A stretch of DNA of 64,000 bases from Dendrolimus kikuchii (Eukaryota; Arthropoda; Insecta; Lepidoptera; Lasiocampidae): assembly GCA_019925095.2 (NCBI GenBank), contig CM034397.1:7583763-7647762 (forward strand). Direction: 5' to 3'. The notes beneath the pieces were generated by a model. The model was not told the origin of the DNA, did not search any database, and saw nothing but the letters and a program-made list of their open reading frames with translations. Position numbers and translations under genes: made by a program. This document shows positions 8,670 to 18,115 of the stretch, piece by piece. How positions within the stretch are numbered: the stretch's first letter is position 1; the number at the start of each line of letters is the position of its first letter.

Positions 8670-9430
8670 TTCTCCCAATCAAGTTTTTTGCGAATCTTCT
8701 TTGTGTATTTGTTAGGAGGAGTAGAAAATTCTTCATCCGTAGAAATCTGACCAAGTTCATGCAATTTAAGTTTATTTATGTATTCTATTCTTTGTGGATT
8801 ACCCAAGTAAGACAAGGGTATTTTTATATCATGCAATGCCTTGGCAAAAGCTTCCCATCCTATAGGATCATTTTTCTTAAGTGGACGTAGTAAATCATTG
8901 ATCAAGTCTACAATATTACTCCCAGAAATATTCTTGTCATCAATAACCACTGTGCCATCTTTATTCCATCGAATTTTGTTTTCACTCAATGAAATCACAT
9001 TTAACAATGATTCACCTTTTTTAGAATAGGTTTTGGGTATTAGACTCAGAATTTGATTTGTTGTGTAAAGAGGGTTACTCTTACTGTTGGTGTGCCCTTC
9101 ACGTTTTTCTTCTATCTCTGATGTTTGAGTAGAGACTGGTTCTTTAATGTCAGCTTCATCGTTTATATTTAATTTTGTTCCAGTGATATCTATATTTTTA
9201 GATATTATGGGCAATTCAATAGGTCGTCGATTTTCTTCATGGAAGTGTAAATATCTTTGCAATATTTGTAAGTACAAAATACATTTTTTTCTATCATCCA
9301 TATCACTGTTTAAGATGTTTTTCATTTCATTATCTAATCGGGATGTAGGGTTATTATTATCATTATTTTGATGATTTAATTTCTCTAAAAGACTTGGTTC
9401 AACGAGCAACATCTTTTTAGCATGCTCCAT
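8654..9430 (-). CDS. Conserved Polinton protein, unknown function (258 aa)
   Basis: 258 residues. The N-terminal 120 are Asn/Asp/Glu-rich and look disordered. The C-terminal half has a conserved globular module: LIPKTYSKKGESLLNVI (about residue 132), ENKIRWNKDGTVVIDD, GSNIVDLINDLLRP and WEAFAKALHDIKIPLSYLGN. I recall this module as a recurrent neighbour of the integrase and ATPase in insect and other metazoan Polintons, but no function is known to me. It overlaps the integrase start by 16 nt and lies 9 nt from the 108-residue gene. It may be a virion or replication accessory protein; this cannot be told from sequence. Confidence 0.72.
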   Translation of the reverse strand: MEHAKKMLLVEPSLLEKLNHQNNDNNNPTSRLDNEMKNILNSDMDDRKKCILYLQILQRYLHFHEENRRPIELPIISKNIDITGTKLNINDEADIKEPVSTQTSEIEEKREGHTNSKSNPLYTTNQILSLIPKTYSKKGESLLNVISLSENKIRWNKDGTVVIDDKNISGSNIVDLINDLLRPLKKNDPIGWEAFAKALHDIKIPLSYLGNPQRIEYINKLKLHELGQISTDEEFSTPPNKYTKKIRKKLDWEKWTPY

Positions 9431-9439
9431 TGTTATTTT

Positions 9440-9766
9440 TTATTTTACAAGAGATTCAACTAATCCACTTAAGATTGCACCCAATATTATTGGTAGGAAT
9501 GCACCACCTTTTTGTATTATTATACTTTTCCTTGCTTTATTTACCCCTTTGCGAACTAACTTACGAAGTACCGATTTGTAGTTTTTTAATTTTTTCTTAT
9601 TCTTCTCTTCAATTGGTACCTTTCCTTGGAGAACGTTATGAATACATTCACAAATACAATTTATTTCATCTTCATCACAAGATTTTAAAAGAGCTGTTCT
9701 ATATTTTGGTTTCAACTTATGTAACGCTGACAACAAATCTTTATGCGTGTTGAGACTTCGCGACAT
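9440..9766 (-). CDS. Conserved small Polinton protein with hydrophobic tail
   Basis: 108 residues. The first half is helical with LKPKYRTALLKSCDEDEI and a Cys pair (INCICECIHNVLQG). A Lys-rich stretch follows (EEKNKKKLKNYKSVLRKLV). The C-terminus ends in GGAFLPIILGAILSGLVESL, a hydrophobic segment long enough to enter a membrane. This architecture recurs between the ATPase and the integrase block in metazoan Polintons and suggests a small structural or membrane-active particle component; that role is inferred. ATG at 9766, 2 nt after the ATPase stop. Confidence 0.7.
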   Translation of the reverse strand: MSRSLNTHKDLLSALHKLKPKYRTALLKSCDEDEINCICECIHNVLQGKVPIEEKNKKKLKNYKSVLRKLVRKGVNKARKSIIIQKGGAFLPIILGAILSGLVESLVK

Positions 9767-9768
9767 TA

Positions 9769-10425
9769 TTAATAAATGATGGGGATTTGGCTGTTCTTGG
9801 TATATTTAAACCCTTTTGTTGGTATGTATACATGACATAACCCATCTGATGGAAAAATTTTGGTTTTGATTCGACATATATCACTTGTACCTTGTTTCAG
9901 ATCAATCAATAAGTAACCATGTGCCTCTTTGGTTGCATCTCTGTAGGCATCTTCTATATACTTTGGATTCTCTGGAGATACTTGACGGGCCAAATACCGA
10001 ATTTGTGTTTTATCACGTGGGTTTTTAAAATAAATAATATAACTTGAATTTAACGATATATCTCTTTGTCCTTTACCTTGGTGAAATAGATTTTGTGTTA
10101 TGTAAAACACACTTAAATTTTTATGATGACTACCTTTAGTGAATATATCAACTATTCGTCCATCCGATTCTCTCATGAGATCATCAATAATTATAAGATT
10201 TGGATATTTGCCATCAAACATATTAAGGTCCGGAATGCCTTGATAGTAATTTACGTTTTCTAAATTGTACAAAGGTTGCATTTCATCAAAGCACCATGTT
10301 ATTTGATCGAAAGAAGTGTTGCAAATATATTTAACATGTTTAATAAAATTTGTAACAAAATTTGATTTTCCACAGCCAGTTGGACCAGCTACTATGGAAG
10401 TGAACGGATGAACAAAGTGAAACAT
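9769..10425 (-). CDS. Polinton A32-like genome-packaging ATPase
   Basis: 218 residues, FtsK/HerA-superfamily ATPase of the vaccinia A32 type, which pumps the genome into the capsid. Walker A is GPTGCGKS at residues 14-21. Walker B is NLIIIDDLM at about 75-83. A downstream FYITQNLFHQGKG block holds the sensor Gln/Asn, followed by the Arg-bearing YFKNPRDKTQIRYLARQ. All key residues are present and the length is normal for the family. ATG at 10425. Upstream is a 312-nt AT-rich spacer from the polymerase stop. Confidence 0.92.
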   Translation of the reverse strand: MFHFVHPFTSIVAGPTGCGKSNFVTNFIKHVKYICNTSFDQITWCFDEMQPLYNLENVNYYQGIPDLNMFDGKYPNLIIIDDLMRESDGRIVDIFTKGSHHKNLSVFYITQNLFHQGKGQRDISLNSSYIIYFKNPRDKTQIRYLARQVSPENPKYIEDAYRDATKEAHGYLLIDLKQGTSDICRIKTKIFPSDGLCHVYIPTKGFKYTKNSQIPIIY

Positions 10426-10737
10426 CCTAGCGTACGTGTCAACACTATGAGGTATGATAAATAAATAAAGTCATTTTGTATGAGACATTAATTTTATTTC
10501 AATTATTTTCTTAAAAATACACACATTATACATTAAAAAAATATTACTTAGAGTACACTAAGATAAGTTATTTACATTTAAAATCATTTTTAACCTTCTA
10601 CAAAGATATTTTAGTTACATTAATATTACCTAAAAAACATTTGTTACAATTTTATGTTGTATAAAGTTTATAAAATTTACACCTTAAAATTATTTTAATC
10701 TTATACACTATTTACATTTATATATTATTTAAATATT
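10426..10737. other. AT-rich spacer between PolB and ATPase
   Basis: Very AT-rich, no open frame of note. On the minus strand it follows the polymerase stop and precedes the ATPase ATG, so it probably holds the polymerase 3' end and a promoter for the downstream block. No specific motif was recognised. Confidence 0.4.
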
Positions 10738-13700
10738 TTATCTTAACTTATAATGACCCCATGCTAAGGTGTCAACATTATTAGGTAAAATAAATCTTTT
10801 TGTGTCATTATAAGATAAACATACTTTGTTAATTTGCTGGGTAAATATTGTATGTTTAATTGATCTAAATCTATACATGGTATCGTATTTAATATTTTTA
10901 TCAAAAAGACATGATTTATAATTTTGCATTGTCATCCTTTTTGTGACACTTTTGTTGACACCTTTGGCTTTCGATATCAATTTGTTTTCGGTTTGAATTG
11001 CATACATTTTTGACCTTAATCCTACAAATTCTTTGACAATTTTACCATTACTTTCATCTTTGAAAAAACCTAGTTTCTTTTTATTGAGTTGTGGAAAACC
11101 AAATATATTATTCGTAGGATAATCAGATGTATCAAACCGTAATGAAAGATCGGATTTAATCTTGTCATAGAAATCGTTTGTGAAAATCTGATATATCAAG
11201 CTATCGGTATCAGTGTATAATAATTTTGTATTATTACCAAACTTAGTTAGAATGTAGTCGTAATGAAACTCATACATTAGAGTTTTTGATATATCTAAAA
11301 TAGAGAAACCTAAATAAATGGGTTTATCATAGCAAACTTTTGTTTTTTGTAATTGGACTGCTACTAAATTTTCCGAAAAAATTGACAGATTGCTGAATTC
11401 AGGTTTTGCAATAAGATCCTGAACACCTAAAATTTTACCACGATTTTCCCAGTGGGTTAGTAATTTTACGTTTACTCTTTTATCAACATTTTCCATTGTT
11501 TTTCCAAAGACTGAGTTGTTCATTAATTTGTAAAAGTCTTTTTCAAAATCTGATGTTGCCTTTGTTCTGAGTTCAGTATTTAAGTCAATGTATTTTTTTA
11601 GCCAGGGGCTTTGTCGGAACTTTAATATTCGATGTATCTTGGTTAATTTGATACCCATTTTAAGACACTGTTTAAGATTTCTATAATGAATTTTATATTT
11701 TACTTTATTATTTAAATTTGGTATTAGTTTTTTTTCTTTTGTACCCCCTATTGATATATTTTCAGGACACAATGGTAAATCGGAATGTAAATCATGTAGT
11801 TTCTCAGGATACTCCAAATCAACCTCTAAAATGAAACCGTATTCAGATGTATCAGTAACTTCATAATTTGTCTCCGGACTCACCCATTCAAAAGCACCTT
11901 CAGGAAGGTACTGAGACATGGCCCAACCATAAAGATTGTTTGCATCAAAATAAACCAAGTATGATGGAGGTTTATTTTCATCAAAATCATCTAAATATTT
12001 ATTGTTAGCTTTTGCATGTCGATTACTACATTGAGATATACCACCCCTGATACCTGCTTTAATGAAAGCAATTTGATCAATGTCTGTTAGTAGTTCCAAT
12101 TCAACTTTTGTTTGTTTTAACATAGCATCCCAACTTAAACCCGGTGCTGTATAATAGTGGGAAGGATCCAAACCATATGTTTTGAGACAAAGGTCACGGA
12201 AATTTTCAAAAACATCAGCTAGCAATAGCACATCTGTTTTTAGATATAAATTTGAATAGTCTAACATGTTCTGACAACCAAAGTGTTGCCAAACATCCTG
12301 TGCACGATTGTAATCATTATCAGAAATTTTGGTATCCGTAAGCGAACTATAAAATTTATCTTGGCTTGGTAGAGAGGTTACATTTAGAGAGTCAAACGAA
12401 GTCATAAACTCATATGGGTAAACACCTTTCTTACAAAGACGATTGAAGTCTTCTTTATCAGGAAAGTGGTTTTTTAGTTCACGAAATTCTTCTACTTTTA
12501 AGTTTTTTGCTAACTGATCGAGGCTGCATGGTAAAAATTTAAAAGAATCTACAAATCTTAAGGTGACCTTTTGATTGTTTATTGTTACGTGTTTTGAGAA
12601 CGAAATATATTTTTCTTTGTTTTGAGGAATTATATCGATTTCACCTTCAACAAAATTAAGCGCATGGACGATGAAATGTGCATCGTAATTACTTAAATTA
12701 TGTAGAAAGACTGGAATATAACTAGGGTTAATGAACTTTTTCTTACATACTTCATGTACAACACCTAATTGCTTATCAATATCTAAAACTTCTTCAGCCT
12801 TTAAATCAGTTTCACAAATGTAACAAGTATTTGTATCTACAGTTAACAGTGATTCAGGTGGTTTTTGAAAACAATCGTTTCTGCAAATAGTTTTTAAATC
12901 ATCATATAAACGATTCATGAATACTTGAGTGCAGTTTGGTCCAGTGTATGTTTCATACTTTGATAAGCTATCATCGAATGAGCATTTGATATAATAACCG
13001 AAACTATAAACCTCATGTTTCTGAATGTTGTTAGTATTTGATTTTGATTGATCGTTAGTACATGTTATAATGGGGTTTAAAAATGCCTCAAAGTCAGCGT
13101 ATACAACAAAGGGAATTTTAATTTTTTTTTGGAACTTATCGAATTTTAGTTTATCGGTTGATATAGGTTGTCCGAACCAATTTTTTAATGTTTTTTCACT
13201 GCTAGGTAAATTTGTAGTGATGTGCGAACAATCATGTTGTTGATGGTTAATCAATCTGTCTCTAGTGGAAAAGCGCAACAAACACCCATCACATATATTT
13301 ACAACACCGTTTGTATTCGATATTTGCTTACTTACTAATCGCGATAAGTTTTTTATGTAGCAATAGTGACCGACTGTTCCATTTTGTAAGTATAATAGAT
13401 TTATATGTGTACTGTTACGGCATTTTGTAAAATAAAGCGGACCAACAACAGAATGTTTTTTTTGTTTGATATCATATTCCAACCCAAAAACATTTATACT
13501 TAAATTATTTTGTTTCTCTATTTTAGATATATCTTTCAATTTAACTGGAAAAGAAATACCGTGAAAATTTAGTTTATTTGAATGAATAGTGTAAGATGAC
13601 AGTCGTCCTGAATTTTTGTTAACAGGGTATAATGCTGAGAGCAATGCCCATTTGAAACAGAAATTGTCTGAATTATTAACGTTTATAACGGCTTTTTTAT

Positions 13701-14743
13701 CTTTGATATCTTTTGGTAAATCAATATATGAATTTCCACGTAGTGGATTATATTTGTTTATGTTTAGTTCTATAAAATTTATTTTTGTGAGACTCCATCC
13801 ACTATCTTTCTTTTCAAAAGTACTTATTTTATGCACTAAAGTGTCACGCAAGGATACTATGAAAATATTTAAATCATCCGCTTGAGAAATAATGAAATTA
13901 CTAGTTTGAAAATCGAATGAATTAGTTAGATTTTTTGATTCTTGAACAAAGTCTGCATGTAATATAAAATTTATTTTAACAGTAGAATGTTGTTTAAGTA
14001 CTTCATCAATCAAAAAAAATATATCACTTTTAATTAATTCAAGAAACAATTCCGGTGTTTGGAACACTGAATCAGATTGATTTTTATTTTTAACTTTGTA
14101 AGATATGATACGCTGTCCAAAAGCTGAATCTACAACAGATACATTATCTAGAGAGCAATGAGATTTTAATATATTATTTTTATGTACTATGCTCTTAGTG
14201 TGATTAACAAAATATCTTCTATTAACTAGTATATTACACGTTTCACAATGTAACTTATCTGTACTGGTAGAAGGTTCATCGTGTCGTTGTCTCTTTGCGT
14301 CACTATTACTGTTGTCTGATTCAATGCTTCTTTTAAACACTCCTTGTCCTGTCTGTACTGAATGGGATGATGATTGACTGTAAAAAAATAAAAATTATAT
14401 TTAAGCAAAATATAGATGAAAGTTAGCGAGTAAAAATGTAAGTATTTTAAGTTAAATAAGATAAGTAATTAAATTATACTTACATGACATTATTCTCAAT
14501 CGTGGTACAAATTTCATAAAGGTTGGTGTCATATTCAGAATCGAATAAATTTTCATACATGGTACAAATTTCGTACAGCTCTTGATCGTATTCAGAATCG
14601 AATATATCCGTTTTTTCAACATTTTCACATAACTCCACCATATCCCTATCTTCACACATTTCGTCAAGTTCACGTTTCTTATCATTTTCATTGCTTTCAA
14701 ACTCCGACGACACAAAAAAAGCACTGACACAAACACGTTCCAT
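10738..14743 (-). CDS. PolB: Polinton protein-primed family B DNA polymerase, two exons
   Basis: Replicates the element from a protein primer. The main frame (10738-14377) contains two C2H2-like zinc clusters (CETCNILVNRRYFVNHTKSIVH; CDGCLLRF...HQQHDCSH), Exo I VYADFEAF, Exo II NYDAHFI, Exo III YLKTDVLLLADVF, motif A YFDANNLYGWAM, motif B KLMNNSVFGKTMENV and motif C YTDTDSL, at about residues 413, 551, 699, 797, 938 and 1042 counted from codon 14340. That frame has no ATG before the exonuclease region; it opens after a TAA. A 5' exon at 14743-14484 supplies an ATG. Its donor is gtaagt and the acceptor is tttttttacag at 14378, giving a 106-nt intron and an in-frame join of about 1,299 codons. 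Exon 1 is acidic and carries a tandem duplication of FDSEYD..LYEICT. The ATG at 14764 is an alternative start. Confidence 0.88.
14378..14483 (-). other. Predicted intron in Polinton PolB
   Basis: 106 nt with a consensus donor (gtaagt at 14483-14478), an AT-rich body and a polypyrimidine tract ending tttacag at 14378. The phase is preserved across it, and the downstream frame has no ATG start without it. Confidence 0.75.
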
Positions 14744-14764
14744 TTTGCGATGATGTAGCAACAA

Positions 14765-14909
14765 GATTGAAATTATAAATGGTTATCACTTTCGGATAAC
14801 ACAGACTACTTATATACCTGAGAAGTGGTATAAATCTGTTATTTTTAACTTAAAATTACACAATAATATAATTAGCTAAGTACTAGAGCAAGGTAGTAAA
14901 CAATCTTTG
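14765..14909. other. Short spacer upstream of PolB exon 1
   Basis: AT-rich. It contains ggttatcactttcggataac, an imperfect inverted repeat related to the ttatgataa repeats at 15640-15775. A likely promoter region for the polymerase; this is inference. Confidence 0.35.
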
Positions 14910-15491
14910 TTATTTATTATCACTATTGTTATAATGAAATTTTTTACATGAATCAATCATGGAAATTTCTTTTGTGATATTGTATGCAGTCTTTTTGATG
15001 CTTTCAAAATGTTTGTTTTTGTCATCTGTATAATATTTAATTCTTATTGTGGCGTTTTTCCAATGCTCACTGCTGGGTATTTTTGCTAATGTTTTCAATT
15101 CATACACTTCAATTTTTATTAAGTGCGTTGAGGAACATGCATCTTCTCTATTAGTCGATAAATATGCAACACCACCGTTTGGTTGAGCTCGGGATACAGA
15201 TGAACATTGCTTTTTCTTTTTATTTTTTGAAAACTCAAAAAACTTGTCAAGACTTTCCTCCTCGTCTCTTTTTCTTTTTTGTTTTGGAGAATCTTTAACA
15301 ATGCTCAAATTATCGATATTGCTACTCTCTTCATCAGAAAGTGTTTGGTAATAATACTGTTTGAATGTATTTTCTTCAAATAGGTTCTGAAACAACAAAA
15401 TTTGTAAGAAATTGTACTATCATTTTGAAGATAATTTAATAATTATAAAAAATATTAAGTGGTGATATTAAGTGACATATCTTACCTGCAT
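14910..15491 (-). CDS. Orphan Polinton gene, Lys-rich protein, two exons
   Basis: The main frame, 14910-15386, encodes about 159 residues. It has an acidic N-terminus, two basic clusters that look like nuclear localisation signals (PKQKRKRDEEES and FSKNKKKKQ), and a C-terminal part (IRIKYYTDDKNKHFESIKK). No family was recognised. The frame has no early ATG. A good acceptor (tttgttgtttcag) precedes 15386, and 99 nt upstream ATGCAG at 15491-15486 is followed by gtaaga, so a two-codon first exon gives an in-frame start. It is the first gene of the leftward series, after a non-coding region with direct repeats. It could be an early regulator or the terminal protein, but nothing proves either. Confidence 0.6.
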
Positions 15492-15766
15492 TTCAGATCT
15501 GAAGTATTTAATTTCACAACACGAAAATACACTCCACTGACTACTTTACTACAGTTAACTGATAATATTTTATTTTGATTTTTAGTTTATATAGTTGGAG
15601 TCATCCCATTAAATCTAATTAACAAATGACATGCAAATACATCGTTATGATAAAATGATGCTTACAATAGTTTTCAAACAACTCATTACGATAAGTGTTA
15701 ATTTGTAATTATTGACCAATAAATGGTTATGATACATAATTATTGTCAAATAAATCGTTATGATAA
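15492..15766. promoter_or_regulatory. Non-coding region with ttatgataa direct repeats
   Basis: Lies between the orphan gene and the right inverted repeat. Related units occur at about 15640 (catcgttatgataaaatg), 15684 (cattacgataagtgttaat), 15723 (atggttatgatac) and 15754 (atcgttatgataagtgttgat). The core resembles a GATA-type site. Position suggests the promoter of the leftward genes or a replication element; neither is shown. Confidence 0.45.
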
Positions 15767-16500
15767 GTGTTGATATGTCTGTAAAATTAGTTCGATCGAG
15801 AGAAACGTTTAACTTGATGGCTTCTTCGAACGATTTAAAGTTAAAAGTATGCATAATGGATGCAACTCTTATTGTCCGTAGATCTCGAATCAGCCCAACT
15901 GTTTTACTCGCACATCAAAAAGTTTTAGCCTCTACTACTGCAAAATATCCTATTACTCGAGCTGAAGTCAAAGTTTTAACGATACCATCAGGGGTTCAAG
16001 GAAAGACCCTCGATAATATATTCCTGGGACAGGTACCTAAAAGATGCATAGTTGGTTTTGTTAATAATGCAGCGTTTAATGGTAGTCTTACTAAAAATCC
16101 TTTTAATTTTGAGAATTATGAAATGAGTTCATTTTGTTTATACATTGATGGTCAGCAAATACCTTCTAAAGCGTTACAACCATCATTTGAGAGTAATATT
16201 TTCACTACAGCCTATCATACGTTATTCTCTGGAACGGGTATACATTTTCTTAACGAAGGTAACGGGATATCTAGGGAACAGTACGCTCAAGGTTACTGTC
16301 TGCTAGCTTTTGACTTAACTCCTGATTTATCAGCTAACTCCTCAAGTCATTGGAATCTGATTAGGAATGGTAGCGTGAGATTAGAAATTCGTTTTGAATC
16401 TGCTCTTTCACAAACTATTAACTGTATTGTGTATGCCGAGTTCGATAATGTTATTGAAATAGATAAGAACCGCAATGTAATCGTAGACTATAGTAGTTAA
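15760..16500 (+). pseudogene. Truncated copy of Polinton major capsid gene
   Basis: Repeats the last 243 or so codons of the capsid gene (from about residue 195) in the right inverted repeat. The frame is open and has a chance ATG at 15760 that reads through the junction (MISVDMSVKL), so a 246-residue C-terminal capsid fragment could be made. It lacks the first jelly-roll half and is unlikely to assemble as a normal capsomer. Confidence 0.88.
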
Positions 16501-17370
16501 GATAGAATTATATGTATTAATCATAAGAAAGATATCAATAAATAAAACTGTCAACATAGCTTTCATATTTTTTATTTACAACTTCCTTTACATAATAAGT
16601 TCACAAGATTATGTTGAACATTTACAATAGTATTCTTCATCGAGTAGCACGTGTGCACTTTGGTTACAAATATGAACACAATCGAGATCCAGAAATGTTT
16701 ATGCAAAATTCACCCATCTTTAGAGAGGAACGTGTATGCAGCAAACAATTTACCAATTCACATGGAAGCGCCTACGTTCTTAGTGAGCAATCTGGATCCA
16801 AGCACCCAGCCAGGTTCTCACTGGGTAGCCATGCACATAGACCAACACAACATTGGACAATACTTCGATTCCTTTGGTCGGTCACCTGTAGGATTCCACT
16901 TGGCTTTTCTAAATAGGAATTGTAGAAAATGGCATTTCAATACTATGAGAATACAAAATGACTGGACTTCAGTATGTGGTGCATACTGTTTGGTATACTT
17001 ATACTATAAGTTTCATGGATATAGTATGACGGATATGACCAATTTATTCGAAAGCCAGGAAACACTCGTTAATGATATATTAGTATACGATTTGTACAAA
17101 TACTGTTTTAAATAAAGGTTGAGGAAGAAAAGAACATGTTGTTTTTGTTTTGAAGTCGTTGTTGACGTCATTAAGAACAATAGGGAGTATCGGACGAGGG
17201 TAATTAGTGAACGTGAAATAGTAATTAACAAAAGAATAAACAAATGAGTAGCTAATTAGTGCTGTAATTAGCACGGAATTAAAAAAAGCTATCTCTGTAA
17301 ATACAGCATATATCGAAAAACTGATAGCGTAGAACGATCGGGCGTACTCGAGAACCCCCAATTTGACACC

Positions 17371-17426
<56 letters not shown>

Positions 17427-17491
17427 CCAGGGTTGTCCGTCGAAACACTTTTTGCTCACCAGAAACACGATTCTTGCCGTGAGCCAGAACT
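15767..17491 (+). repeat. Polinton right terminal inverted repeat
   Basis: The reverse complement of 4026-5746. From the inner edge it holds the truncated capsid frame, a full protease gene, a non-coding block, a 50-nt T run (17375-17424) and the 67-bp terminal block. The inner edge falls at gtgttgatatg, which is also the end of the last ttatgataa repeat unit. The boundary therefore lies at a short stretch of shared sequence. Confidence 0.93.
16651..17115 (+). CDS. Polinton adenain-like cysteine protease (right copy)
   Basis: Second complete protease gene, on the opposite strand to the rest of the element because it lies in the right inverted repeat. It has the same catalytic blocks as the left copy (GSHWVAM, YFDSFG, SVCGAYC). 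One visible residue differs: NTMRIQND here against NTKRIQND on the left. The likely start is the second Met at 16672. It lies 150 nt past the stop of the truncated capsid frame, which is in the same orientation. Whether it is expressed is unknown. Confidence 0.88.
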   Translation: MCTLVTNMNTIEIQKCLCKIHPSLERNVYAANNLPIHMEAPTFLVSNLDPSTQPGSHWVAMHIDQHNIGQYFDSFGRSPVGFHLAFLNRNCRKWHFNTMRIQNDWTSVCGAYCLVYLYYKFHGYSMTDMTNLFESQETLVNDILVYDLYKYCFK

Positions 17492-18115
17492 CTGGATAAA
17501 TAGTAATATATATACATACATAAATACACATATTATATTATATACATACAAAAGTAAATGAGGTAGTAATCTTTAACTAATCTGTCAAAAGAAGGTAATG
17601 ATCGTGTCTGCTTGATGTTTAGTGGTAGTGCATTCCAGAGTTGAATGGCCTGGAGTGGCCTGGACGATAATAGACTTGTTGTAAAAACTTGTTCTGTTGA
17701 CACGCGTTTTCAGTTTCAAATTCTCTGACAATCTAAAGAATTTTCTGCTATTAAGGAACTGAAAACGTTCCTTGAAATAATCAGGGGACTTGGGATTAAC
17801 TGTTGTTCGTGCCTACCCCGCAAGGGAACTGGCGTGAAGTTATGTATGTGTGTATGTATGTACTTGGGATTAAACAAAATGTTGTGAAGAAGAGACAGGA
17901 TCTGCACATTCCGGCGAAGGCGAATGGGAAGCCACTTGAGTTTAATTCGAAATTCAGATATATGATCATATTTGCCACTATATAAGCCACTGAAGTTTAT
18001 CAAGTTGATATTCTGTGAAGTCAAGATAGCTGACATCAGCGTAGTCGAAGATGGAAAGGAGAAGAGACTGAGCAAATGAGATCTTAGTGGTAATACCTAT
18101 ATACTAAATTTCAAT
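17492..18115 (-). mobile_element. CR1-like LINE 3' end fragment
   Basis: Ignoring the family B insertion at 17800-17861, the minus strand shows the C-terminal end of a LINE reverse transcriptase. It includes LLHNILFNP and, nearer the end, the WNALPLNIKQ-type motif seen at about 17650-17620. The tail is a tacata/atac microsatellite at 17510-17550. It abuts the Polinton right end directly, where an SP1 exon would be expected. Confidence 0.55.
17800..17861 (+). mobile_element. Family B LINE tail, copy 1, with target duplication
   Basis: Begins tgttgttcgtgcctaccccg and ends in a (tatg)n tail. It is flanked by the 12-bp direct repeat acttgggattaa (17788-17799 and 17862-17873). A strongly 5'-truncated insertion into the LINE fragment. 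Confidence 0.85.

Larger units (their letters stand above)
4026..17491 (-). mobile_element. Maverick/Polinton virus-like DNA transposon, full length
   Basis: A 13,466-bp element bounded by inverted repeats of about 1.72 kb that begin 5'-AGTTCTGG and end CCAGAACT-3'. It carries the defining Polinton set: protein-primed PolB, retroviral-type integrase with chromodomain, A32-like packaging ATPase, adenain-like cysteine protease, and double and single jelly-roll capsid proteins, plus accessory genes. All unique genes are on the minus strand in one block (9766 to 6338 and neighbours) with tiny gaps or overlaps. Every main frame is open, so the copy may be young or still competent. It sits in an intron of protease gene SP1. 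The six bases flanking the left end (aattgt) and the right end (ctggat) do not match, so the expected 6-bp target duplication is missing. The right flank is a LINE fragment, pointing to rearrangement after insertion. Confidence 0.95.

Noticed and set aside
16611..16916. A 101-codon frame overlapping the right protease copy (and 4597-4902 overlapping the left one).
   Set aside because: It is a shifted frame over the protease gene, with no motif of its own, and appears only because the real gene is there.
17080..17531. Frames with poly-Lys on the minus strand at the right end.
   Set aside because: Translation of the T tract in the Polinton right repeat, not a gene.
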